A stretch of DNA of 13,946 nucleotides from assembly GCA_021413665.1 (NCBI GenBank), contig JAIOPW010000034.1, positions 1-13,946 on the forward strand, read 5' to 3'. This DNA comes from Rhodocyclales bacterium. Lineage in GTDB: Bacteria; Pseudomonadota; Gammaproteobacteria; Burkholderiales; Rhodocyclaceae. Below are positions 1-6,288 of the stretch, one piece after another. Numbering within the stretch: position 1 is the stretch's first letter; each line of letters opens with the position of its first letter. The translations under genes and the position numbers were made by a program. The notes beneath the pieces are model-generated. The model worked only from the letters and a program-made list of their open reading frames with translations. It was not told where the DNA came from and did no database searches.

Positions 1-151
1 TGTAGATGATGACCTGCACGTCGGACAGGTCCGGCAGGGCGTCCAGCGGCGTCTTCAAGACCGCATAGATGCCCGCCAGGGTGACGAACACCGTGGCGAG
101 GACGACGAGAAATTTGTTCCGCGCCGACCATTCGATGAGGGCGTTCAACAT
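1..151 (-). CDS. cusA: Copper/silver RND efflux pump inner-membrane subunit CusA, N-terminal fragment
   Basis: The first 50 codons of a heavy-metal RND transporter run off the left edge of the window. The visible protein starts MLNALIEWSARNKFLVVL, enters a first transmembrane helix, and then shows DALPDLSDVQVII, the conserved stretch just after helix 1 in the CusA/SilA (HME-RND) group. Known role of the family: a proton-driven trimeric pump in the inner membrane that takes Cu(I) or Ag(I) from the periplasm or cytoplasm and passes it through the CusB-CusC channel. The ATG at 151 lies one base after the cusB stop, so the two are translationally coupled. The metal-binding Met residues lie outside the window, so the ion specificity rests on the N-terminal signature and on the neighbouring cusF and cusB. 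A Zn/Co/Cd (CzcA) pump is less likely. Confidence 0.9.
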   Translation of the reverse strand, partial: MLNALIEWSARNKFLVVLATVFVTLAGIYAVLKTPLDALPDLSDVQVIIY

Positions 152-152
152 T

Positions 153-1697
153 TCATTTGGCCCGCGCGTCGAGCTTCGTGATCACCCACTCGCCGGGCTT
201 GCGTTCGACGAACTCGATGTCGATCGCGGCTCCGGCCTTGACCTTGTCCACCAGCGACGGGTTGGCCAGGATGAAGTCCATGGTCATCGCCGGCCACTTG
301 AGGCTGGCGACCGGGCCGTGGGTCATGGTGACGACGCCGCCTTTCAGGTCGATGGCTTCCAGCGTGCCGGCCGCCTTGTGGCTGACCGACTTCGCTGCCG
401 GCGCGGCATCGGCCGGCGCCAGGCCGCTGAGCGCGGCCTTGAGATTGCTCTCGGCGTCGATCAGGAAGTTGGCGGCCACCACCACCATGTCGCCCTCCAC
501 AATGCCTTCCCGCACTTCGACATGGTCGTCGCTGCGCGCGCCGAGCTTCACTTGGCGCGGCTCGAAGCGACCCGCCGCCTTCTGGATCAGGACAACCTGC
601 CGCGTGCCGCTGTCGATCACGGCCGAGACCGGCACCGTGACCACCTTGGCGCTACCGCCCACCGCCAACTCGACGCTGGCGTACATCGCCGGTTTGAGCA
701 GCCCGCCGGGGTTGGCCAGTTCGATGCGCACCGGCACGGTCCGCGTCTCGGCCTTGAGCGTGGGATAAATGTAGGCCACCGTTCCGCTGAAGCTCTTGTC
801 CGGATAGGCGTTGATGGCGACCTTGACCTTCTGCCCGGCCTTGAGCTGCGCGATGTCGCGCTCGAACACGTCAGCAAGTACCCAGACCGAGGAAACGTCG
901 GCGATCTGGTAGAGCATTTCGCCGGGCATGAAGCGCATGCCGGTCACTGCCTTCTTTTCGATCACGAAGCCGCCGGCGGGCGAGCGGAAAGTGAGCGTGC
1001 GCTTCGCCTCGCCGCCTGCGGCCAGGGCCTTGATCTGCTCTTCGGAAATGTCCCAGTTGCGCAGGCGCGAGAGGCTGGCCTCGGCCAACTGGCGCATGCC
1101 GGACTGCATCTCGGCGCCGGCATCCTTCATCGCGGCGACGCCTTTCGCCGCCACCACGTACTCGCGCTGTGCCGAGACCAGTTCCGGGCTATACACCTCG
1201 AACAGCGGCTGGCCCTTGCCCACCGGCTGGCCGGTGGCGTTGACGTGCAGGCGCTCGACCCAGCCTTCGAACTTCGGCGCCACGTTGTGCACGCGGCGCT
1301 CGTCGATCTCGACCCGACCGGCGGCGGTGACCTGGCGGGCGAGTTCACGCAGGCTGGCGGCCTCGATCTTCACGCCCAGCTTTTGCACCTTCTCCGTACT
1401 GATCTTCACTTCGCCCGGCGCCGATGCGGCATCGTCCTCGCCCTCGTAGACGGCGATGTAGTCCATGCCCATCGAATCCTTCTTCGGCACCGGCGAGGTA
1501 TCGGGCAGGCCCATGGGATTGCGGTAATAGAGCAGCTTGCGCGGCTTCTTCGCCGCGGCATCGGCCGCGACGATCGTGCCGACGGCGGCAGTGGGAGGCA
1601 TGGCTTCGCCGGCTCCCGAGCCCGTCTTGCCGGCCCAGTATCCAGCGCCGAGCGCAAGCAGCAGGGCCGGAACCACGGCCAGGTATCCGTTCTTCAT
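153..1697 (-). CDS. cusB: Periplasmic adaptor CusB with a C-terminal fused CusF-like domain
   Basis: This is the membrane-fusion (adaptor) protein of the efflux pump, 514 residues, longer than E. coli CusB (about 407) because of an added domain. Residues 1-25 are a hydrophobic signal/anchor. Residues 54-86 match the heavy-metal-binding domain at the start of CusB proteins, in the Met-rich form without Cys (YYRNPMG, then DSMGMDY). The lipoyl/barrel-sandwich, alpha-hairpin and beta-barrel parts follow to about residue 425. Residues 441-514 form a complete CusF-type domain with H460, W468, M471 and M473 in the spacing of the E. coli CusF copper site (His36, Trp44, Met47, Met49). The fusion probably lets the adaptor hand Cu(I)/Ag(I) directly to the pump. 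The ATG overlaps the cusC stop by 4 nt (ATGA) and has GGGAGAAG just upstream, which fixes the start. Confidence 0.93.
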   Translation of the reverse strand: MKNGYLAVVPALLLALGAGYWAGKTGSGAGEAMPPTAAVGTIVAADAAAKKPRKLLYYRNPMGLPDTSPVPKKDSMGMDYIAVYEGEDDAASAPGEVKISTEKVQKLGVKIEAASLRELARQVTAAGRVEIDERRVHNVAPKFEGWVERLHVNATGQPVGKGQPLFEVYSPELVSAQREYVVAAKGVAAMKDAGAEMQSGMRQLAEASLSRLRNWDISEEQIKALAAGGEAKRTLTFRSPAGGFVIEKKAVTGMRFMPGEMLYQIADVSSVWVLADVFERDIAQLKAGQKVKVAINAYPDKSFSGTVAYIYPTLKAETRTVPVRIELANPGGLLKPAMYASVELAVGGSAKVVTVPVSAVIDSGTRQVVLIQKAAGRFEPRQVKLGARSDDHVEVREGIVEGDMVVVAANFLIDAESNLKAALSGLAPADAAPAAKSVSHKAAGTLEAIDLKGGVVTMTHGPVASLKWPAMTMDFILANPSLVDKVKAGAAIDIEFVERKPGEWVITKLDARAK

Positions 1698-2965
1698 AGC
1701 TCTTCTCCCACCATCTTCTCGATTTCGGCCAGGCGCGTCTGCTGGTCGCCGCGCGCCTTGACCAGTTCGCCGCGGGCGCGGCGCAGTTGCCGATGCGCGT
1801 CGAGTACAGCGGCAAAATCGGCACGGCCGTTTTCATAGGCGGCCAGCGCCGCGTTCAGGTTCAGTTCGGCCTGTGGCAACAGGCCGGTGGTCACCAGCGA
1901 CTCCAGCCGTCGCGCGACGTCCAGGCCGGCAACGCTTTCGCTGAGTTCGGCAAGTGCCTGATTGAGGGTGCCTTGGCGGCGCAAGCGCGCGGCTTCCAGA
2001 TTCAACTCGGCCTCACGTTCCTGCGCGCGACGGCTGCCCTGCTGCAGCGGAATGTTGATCTCGAACATCAGTTCCCACTCGGCGACGCGATTGCGCACCT
2101 GGGTCGGCGCGATGCCGAGGTTCACGTCGGGATAGCGGTTGCGCTCCACCAGATCACGGCCCTTCTCCGCGCCGGCGATGCGCGCATCGTCCGCCGCAAG
2201 CAGGGGGTTGTTGGCACGCAGGCGCGCTTCGAGTGCGACCATGTCCAATGCCGCCACCGGCGGCAGCAGCCGCAGCTTTTCCGGCGGGCGCAACTTGACG
2301 TTTTCCGGGCGCCCCAGCAGGGCGCGCATGCGCGCGCTGGCTTGGGCGCTCTCGCCTTCCAGCATGACCAGGTCGGTCTCCAAGGCGATGATCTCCGACT
2401 GCGCGCGCAACGCATCCTGCTGGCTGCCGAAGCCGAAGGCATAGCGGGTGCGGGCGATCTCGGCAACGCGTCGCATCAGGTCGAGGTTTTCCTGCGCATA
2501 GCGGATGCTGGTCAGATGCACGTGATGCTGGGCATAGGTCAGCTTGATGCGGGTGGCCAGATCGATCCAGCCGGCGCGCGCCCTGGCCTGCGCCTCGTCG
2601 GCACCGGTGCCGGCGACGTCCCGCCGCAGGTCACGCTTGCCGAACCAGGGCAGGGACTGGCTGAAGACATAGCGTGCGCTGCCGATGCGCGGCGGCAACA
2701 GGTTTCCGCTGGCATCCGAGCCCTCGTTGGTAACGTTGCGCAATTCGGTACGCAAAACCGGATCGGGCAAGGCGCCGGCCGGCTCGATCCGCGCCGCCGC
2801 CGCGTCGGCTTCGGCGCGCAAGGCGGCGAACTCGGGGTGGCGGGTCCGGGCGAACTCGAGCAGACTCTCGACCTGGCCGCCGATCAGCCGCTCGGGTTCC
2901 GCCGCGCATGGTGGCGCCGCTGCCGCAAGCAGGAGTGCCGCGAGCACGACAGGATGGGGGCGCAT
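1694..2965 (-). CDS. cusC: TolC-family outer-membrane channel of the Cus efflux pump
   Basis: A 423-residue outer-membrane efflux protein, the exit duct of the tripartite pump. It has a signal peptide (MRPHPVVLAALLLAAAAPPCAA) and then the usual two repeats of long alpha-helices and short beta-strands of TolC proteins. Visible landmarks are ARTRHPEFAALRAEADAAAARI at the start of repeat 1, FSQSLPWFGKRDLRRD, FEINIPLQQGSRRAQEREAE, and a coiled, Arg/Glu-rich end. The Cys at the end of the signal does not sit in a normal lipobox (PPC rather than L-A/S-G/A-C), so lipid attachment as in E. coli CusC is doubtful. The ATG is 4 nt after the cusF stop with only a weak TAGGG upstream, which suggests coupling to cusF translation. 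The C-terminus overlaps cusB by 4 nt. Confidence 0.9.
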   Translation of the reverse strand: MRPHPVVLAALLLAAAAPPCAAEPERLIGGQVESLLEFARTRHPEFAALRAEADAAAARIEPAGALPDPVLRTELRNVTNEGSDASGNLLPPRIGSARYVFSQSLPWFGKRDLRRDVAGTGADEAQARARAGWIDLATRIKLTYAQHHVHLTSIRYAQENLDLMRRVAEIARTRYAFGFGSQQDALRAQSEIIALETDLVMLEGESAQASARMRALLGRPENVKLRPPEKLRLLPPVAALDMVALEARLRANNPLLAADDARIAGAEKGRDLVERNRYPDVNLGIAPTQVRNRVAEWELMFEINIPLQQGSRRAQEREAELNLEAARLRRQGTLNQALAELSESVAGLDVARRLESLVTTGLLPQAELNLNAALAAYENGRADFAAVLDAHRQLRRARGELVKARGDQQTRLAEIEKMVGEEL

Positions 2966-2969
2966 GGCC

Positions 2970-3275
2970 CTACTTGGCCGCGTCGATGCTGATGACGGTC
3001 AGCGCGCCCTTCACCTCGGCCGAACGGAAGCGCACCTTGTCGCCTTCCTTCCATGGCTTGAGCATCGCGGGATCCCTGGCCTTGAAGCTCATGGTCATCG
3101 GCGGCATTTTCAGATTGACGATTTCGCCGTGGGCGATCGTGACGTTGCCGGCGGCCAGGTCGAGCTTCTTGATCACGCCATCGGTCAGCGGCAGATGGCC
3201 GTCATGGGCCTGGGCAGAACAGGCGAGAGGCAACAGCATTGCCAGGGTGGCAAGCACACGAATGGGGTATTTCAT
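2970..3275 (-). CDS. cusF: Periplasmic Cu(I)/Ag(I) metallochaperone CusF (Met-variant)
   Basis: A 101-residue exported protein of the CusF family. In the known system CusF binds Cu(I) or Ag(I) in the periplasm and delivers it to CusB. Residues 1-23 are a signal peptide ending SAQA, and the mature protein starts near HDGHLPL. The small beta-barrel carries H49, M60 and M62 in the same spacing as the copper ligands of E. coli CusF, but the Trp that caps the metal is Met57 here (KMPPMTM). That change is, to my knowledge, seen in many free-standing CusF-like proteins. It contrasts with the CusF domain fused to CusB in this operon, which keeps Trp. GGGAGAT lies about 5 nt before the ATG. The gene is first in a tight run with cusC, cusB and cusA. 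Confidence 0.92.
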   Translation of the reverse strand: MKYPIRVLATLAMLLPLACSAQAHDGHLPLTDGVIKKLDLAAGNVTIAHGEIVNLKMPPMTMSFKARDPAMLKPWKEGDKVRFRSAEVKGALTVISIDAAK

Positions 3276-3303
3276 GGGTATCTCCCGTAGAGCGACAACA
3301 TAT

Positions 3304-3332
3304 GGCGGGCACGAGGAAACACCTCGCCCGCC
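3304..3332 (-). other. Intercistronic stem-loop upstream of cusF
   Basis: In the 70-nt gap between the small Cys-rich gene and cusF, GGCGGGC (3304-3310) pairs with GCCCGCC (3326-3332), and GAGG (3313-3316) with CCTC (3322-3325), giving 11 pairs with a 2-nt bulge and a 5-nt loop. There is no T-run on either side, so it is not a classical terminator. It ends about 28 nt before the cusF start and could act as an mRNA-stabilising or partial-readthrough element that sets cusFCBA levels relative to the upstream gene. A weaker 6-bp hairpin (GCCTGA/TCAGGC, 3334-3351) with an A-rich loop on the plus strand overlaps the upstream stop codon. Function is inference. Confidence 0.5.
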
Positions 3333-3345
3333 AGCCTGAGAAAAA

Positions 3346-3693
3346 TCAGGCGGTCGCTCTGGGAGGGTGTTGCGGAGGTTCGGCGATGTGGCTGGGCGGT
3401 GCGGCGACCGCCGGTATCACATAGTGGTGTCCGGCCGGCAACAACCCGGCCGTCAAGGCAGTGCTTGGAATGAACCCGGCACCGGCGATGTGGCACATCT
3501 CGCAATTGTCACAGCCGGCATCATGGTTCGGCGCCTGGTCCTGCCCCATTGCCTCGTGGCAAGGCATGGCCTCGGGCTGCGTTGCTTGGTCCTGCGCATG
3601 CCGGCACAGCGACATGGACAAGCCCGCCATGGCCTGCACGGGCAGGCAGAGCGCGGCGAACAACAACAGGAAGCGGGCGAAGCGGGCATTCAT
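3346..3693 (-). CDS. Small exported Cys/Met/His-rich protein heading the cus operon
   Basis: A 115-residue protein of unknown function. Residues 1-23 are a signal peptide (hydrophobic FLLLFAALCLPVQAMA). The mature part is rich in Met, His and Cys, with C30, C45 and a CDNCEMCH cluster at 61-68 (C-x2-C-x2-C-H), and ends HIAEPPQHPPRATA. Small proteins of this shape (DUF2946-like, with a CxxCxxC cluster and a Pro-Arg tail) are common beside copper genes in betaproteobacteria, so a periplasmic copper-binding or copper-sensing role is the best guess. The family assignment is from memory and not certain. The start at 3693 is preferred because the longer starts (ATG 3714, TTG 3729) lie inside a perfect 11-bp hairpin and no Shine-Dalgarno precedes any of the three. 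It leads cusF by 70 nt on the same strand. CEMCH also fits a haem c motif, but nothing else supports a cytochrome. Confidence 0.7.
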   Translation of the reverse strand: MNARFARFLLLFAALCLPVQAMAGLSMSLCRHAQDQATQPEAMPCHEAMGQDQAPNHDAGCDNCEMCHIAGAGFIPSTALTAGLLPAGHHYVIPAVAAPPSHIAEPPQHPPRATA

Positions 3694-3706
3694 GGCAGGA
3701 AGCTTA

Positions 3707-3741
3707 CGCCGCATCGGCCGGCCGTGCAAGCCGATGCGGCG
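3707..3741 (-). terminator. Hairpin after the EF-G-like gene, probable terminator
   Basis: CGCCGCATCGG (3707-3717) pairs perfectly with CCGATGCGGCG (3731-3741) around a 13-nt loop, 10 nt beyond the stop of the EF-G-like gene. On the minus strand it is followed by TAAGCTTCC, without a proper T-run, so it would be a weak intrinsic terminator or a 3'-end stabiliser. It separates the EF-G-like gene from the cus operon and lies just upstream of the small gene's preferred start, so it could equally be in that gene's 5' leader. Confidence 0.5.
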
Positions 3742-3751
3742 GTCTTCGCGC

Positions 3752-5803
3752 TTACTCTTCCTCGTCCTGCGGCCTGAAGCTGGCGGCCAGCTTCTGCTGC
3801 ACCTGCGGCGGCACCTGGGCGTGGCGCACGAACTCGATGCTGAACGAACCCTGGCCGGCGGTCATCGATTTCAGGCGCGAGGCATAGTCGGTGATCTCGG
3901 CCAGCGGTACTTCGCCGGTGATCGACGCCGTGTTCCCCGGACGCGGGTTGGTGCCGGTGATGTGGCCACGCCGGCTCGACAGGTCGCCGGTGAGGTCGCC
4001 GATCGCCGCCTCGGGCGAAACAATCTCGATGGCGACGATGGGTTCCAGCACGATCGGATTGGCGGCGCGGATGGCCTCGACCACGGCCTTGCGGCCGGCG
4101 GTGACGAAGGCGACTTCCTTGCCGTCGACCGCATGGGTCTTGCCGTCATAGACGATGACGCGCAGGTCCTCGACCGGGAAGCCGGCCGTGACGCCGCCCT
4201 CCAGCGCCTGGCGCACGCCCTTCTCGACCGCCGGCATGAACACGCCGGGGATCACACCGCCCTTGACGTGGTCCACAAACTCGAAGCCGGCGCCGCGTTC
4301 CAGCGGCTCGATCTTCAGGTAGACCTCGCCGAACTGGCCGGCGCCGCCGGACTGCTTCTTGTGCCGGCAATGGCCTTCTGCCTTGGCCGTGATGGTCTCG
4401 CGGTAGGGGATCAGCGGCAGCCGGGTGTCGAGTTCGAGCTTGAACTGCGTCGCCATTTTCTCAAGCTTGTAGCGCAGGTGCATTTCGCCCAGGCCGCGGA
4501 TCACGGTCTCGTGCGTGGTCGGATGGCGCTCGACTTCGAAGCAGGGGTCTTCCAGCTCCAGCTTGTGCAGGATGTCGAACAGGCGCTGCTCGTCGCCCTT
4601 CTTGCGGGTCTCGACGGCGAGGCCCTGCATCGGCTTGGGAAACTCCAGCGGCTTGAGGTGGATGTGGTCCTCGTCGTGCGAGTCGTGCAGCACGGCGTCG
4701 AAATCGATTTCCTCGACCTTGGCCACGGCGCCCAGGTCGCCCGGCAGCAGGCTGTCGACCTCGACATAGTCCTTGCCCTGCAACTGGTAGAGGTGGGCGA
4801 CCTTGAAGGGCTTCTTGGCGTCGCCGACGAAGAGCTGGCTGTCCTTGCGGATCGTGCCCTGGTGCACGCGGAAGATGCAGACCTTGCCCATGTAGGGGTC
4901 AGCGATGACCTTGAAAACATGCGCAAGCACGTGCTTCGTTGAGTCGGGCACGGCCTGGAAGGGCTCGGTGACATTGCCCGGTTCGCCCTTGTAGAAGGGC
5001 GGCGGATTGCCTTCGGCCGGGTTCGGCGCCAGCGAGGCCAGCACGTGGAGCAATTGCTGGATGCCGGCGCCGGTGCGCGCCGAGGTGAACAGGATGGGGA
5101 CCAGGTGGCCGGCGCGCAAAGCCTTTTCAAAGGGCGCGTGGAGTTCCGCCGCGCTGGGGTCCTTGCCTTCCTCCAGGTAACGCGCCAGCAGCGATTCATC
5201 CTCTTCCACCAGTTGGTCGATCAGCTCGCGGTGGGCGTGGGCGATGGAATCGAAATCGGCATCGCCGGCATCGTGCTCGAGTACTTCGACCACGTCCTGG
5301 CTGCCATGTGCGGGCAGGTCGAGCAGCAGGCATTCCTTGCCGAAGCGCTCACGGATCTGGCCCACCAGCCCGGGCAGGTCGACGTTGTCGGCGTCGATCT
5401 TGTTGATCACGATCATGCGCGCCAGGCCGCGCGCCTGGGCCGCGCGCATCATGCGCTCGGTGGCGAGTTCGATGCCGGTCTGCGCATTGATGACGACGAT
5501 CGCGGTTTCGACGCCGGCCAGGGCGGCGACCGCCTGCCCGGCAAAATCCGGATATCCCGGGGTGTCGATCAGGTGGATGTGCACGCCTTCGGCGGCGAAA
5601 TTCACCATCGCCGAATTGAGCGAATGGCCGGCCGCCTTTTCCTGCGGGTCGAAGTCGCACACGCTGCTGCCCTTTTCGACGCTGCCCTTGGCGGCGATCG
5701 CGCCGACCTTGAACAACAGGGCCTCGGCCAGCGTGGTCTTGCCCGCGCCGCCATGGCCGACCAGTGCAGCGGCGCGGATGGATTCGGTTGTGTATTTCGC
5801 CAT
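3752..5803 (-). CDS. Elongation factor G-like translational GTPase (EF-G2 type)
   Basis: A 683-residue homologue of elongation factor G, of the EF-G2 (EF-G-like) branch rather than the essential FusA. The G domain shows GHGGAGKT (16-23, P-loop), DTPGYPDF (80-87) and NKID (134-137). Domains II to V follow, including the domain IV tip DGKTHAVDGKE with its His retained and the domain V stretch GDLSSRRGHITGTNPRPG. Two points set it apart from canonical EF-G: the switch I RGITI motif is AGHSLNS, and the catalytic His of DTPGH is Tyr84. Both fit this divergent branch, as in Thermus EF-G-2. The cellular role of the branch is poorly defined; it may act in translation under stress. AAGGGAGT about 8 nt before the ATG supports the start. 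It lies 17 nt downstream of the DUF454 gene, so the two may be co-transcribed. Confidence 0.92.
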   Translation of the reverse strand: MAKYTTESIRAAALVGHGGAGKTTLAEALLFKVGAIAAKGSVEKGSSVCDFDPQEKAAGHSLNSAMVNFAAEGVHIHLIDTPGYPDFAGQAVAALAGVETAIVVINAQTGIELATERMMRAAQARGLARMIVINKIDADNVDLPGLVGQIRERFGKECLLLDLPAHGSQDVVEVLEHDAGDADFDSIAHAHRELIDQLVEEDESLLARYLEEGKDPSAAELHAPFEKALRAGHLVPILFTSARTGAGIQQLLHVLASLAPNPAEGNPPPFYKGEPGNVTEPFQAVPDSTKHVLAHVFKVIADPYMGKVCIFRVHQGTIRKDSQLFVGDAKKPFKVAHLYQLQGKDYVEVDSLLPGDLGAVAKVEEIDFDAVLHDSHDEDHIHLKPLEFPKPMQGLAVETRKKGDEQRLFDILHKLELEDPCFEVERHPTTHETVIRGLGEMHLRYKLEKMATQFKLELDTRLPLIPYRETITAKAEGHCRHKKQSGGAGQFGEVYLKIEPLERGAGFEFVDHVKGGVIPGVFMPAVEKGVRQALEGGVTAGFPVEDLRVIVYDGKTHAVDGKEVAFVTAGRKAVVEAIRAANPIVLEPIVAIEIVSPEAAIGDLTGDLSSRRGHITGTNPRPGNTASITGEVPLAEITDYASRLKSMTAGQGSFSIEFVRHAQVPPQVQQKLAASFRPQDEEE

Positions 5804-5820
5804 GATGCAAACTCCCTTTT

Positions 5821-6288
5821 TTATGTATTCATGCCTGAGTTGTCGCCAATTTTACCCTTGGGGTCGCGCGGCCGGTCGCGTGACGGTATTCGCCACAACA
5901 CCAGCGCGGTGGAGATGCCGATGAAGGCAAGCATGGCCTGTAACCAGGGCATCGCCGACAGGGTCCAGATCGAGGCGCATATGGTCAGGCTCATCAGGCT
6001 GATGGCGATGATCTTGATCCGGAACGGAATGCTGTGGTGTCGGCGCCATTCGATGATCAGCGGGCCGAAGGTCGGGTTGCGCAGCAGCCAGCGGTAGAAG
6101 GGTTCCGAGGCGCGCGCATAGCAGGCCGCGGCGACAAGGACGAAGGGCGTGGTCGGCAGGCCGGGCAGGAAGACGCCGATGATGCCCAGCAGCAGCGCGA
6201 TGCTGCCGCAGGTCCATAACACCACGCGCACCAGCAGCGAAGGATGCAGCTCAGCTTCCGGGATATCCCAGGCTTCCTCCTCGCTCAT
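5821..6288 (-). CDS. DUF454 (YbaN-type) inner-membrane protein
   Basis: A 155-residue membrane protein of the DUF454 / YbaN family, of unknown function. A charged start (MSEEEAWDIPEAELHP) leads into a first membrane segment and the family signature GVFLPGLPTTPFVLVAAACYARAS at 38-61, then FYRWLLRNPTFGPLI, a basic loop WRRHHSIPFRIK, and two more hydrophobic segments (92-109 and 114-133). The tail is basic and polar. The same frame stays open far upstream inside the radical SAM gene, but the real start is the ATG at 6288: it overlaps the upstream stop by 4 nt (ATGA), and the family proteins begin about there. The overlap argues for translational coupling to the radical SAM gene. Confidence 0.9.
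   Translation of the reverse strand: MSEEEAWDIPEAELHPSLLVRVVLWTCGSIALLLGIIGVFLPGLPTTPFVLVAAACYARASEPFYRWLLRNPTFGPLIIEWRRHHSIPFRIKIIAISLMSLTICASIWTLSAMPWLQAMLAFIGISTALVLWRIPSRDRPRDPKGKIGDNSGMNT

Noticed and set aside
69..1838. Plus-strand open frame of 589 codons opposite cusB and part of cusC
   Set aside because: It is the antisense shadow of well-matched genes in GC-rich DNA. The product is Arg/His/Leu-rich with no family look and no Shine-Dalgarno.
3487..3513. Haem c-type motif CEMCH in the small Cys-rich protein
   Set aside because: A single CxxCH inside C-x2-C-x2-C-H, with no further cytochrome features and a copper-gene context, fits metal thiolate binding better.
3694..3729. Longer starts (ATG 3714, TTG 3729) for the small Cys-rich protein, and a weak TTGCAC-17-TAAGCT promoter over the same stretch
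   Set aside because: The starts lie within a perfect hairpin and lack a Shine-Dalgarno. The promoter boxes match the consensus at only about half the positions.
1787..5000. Long plus-strand frames at 1787-2992 and 3461-4942
   Set aside because: They lie opposite cusC and the EF-G-like gene, whose proteins are recognised over their full length.
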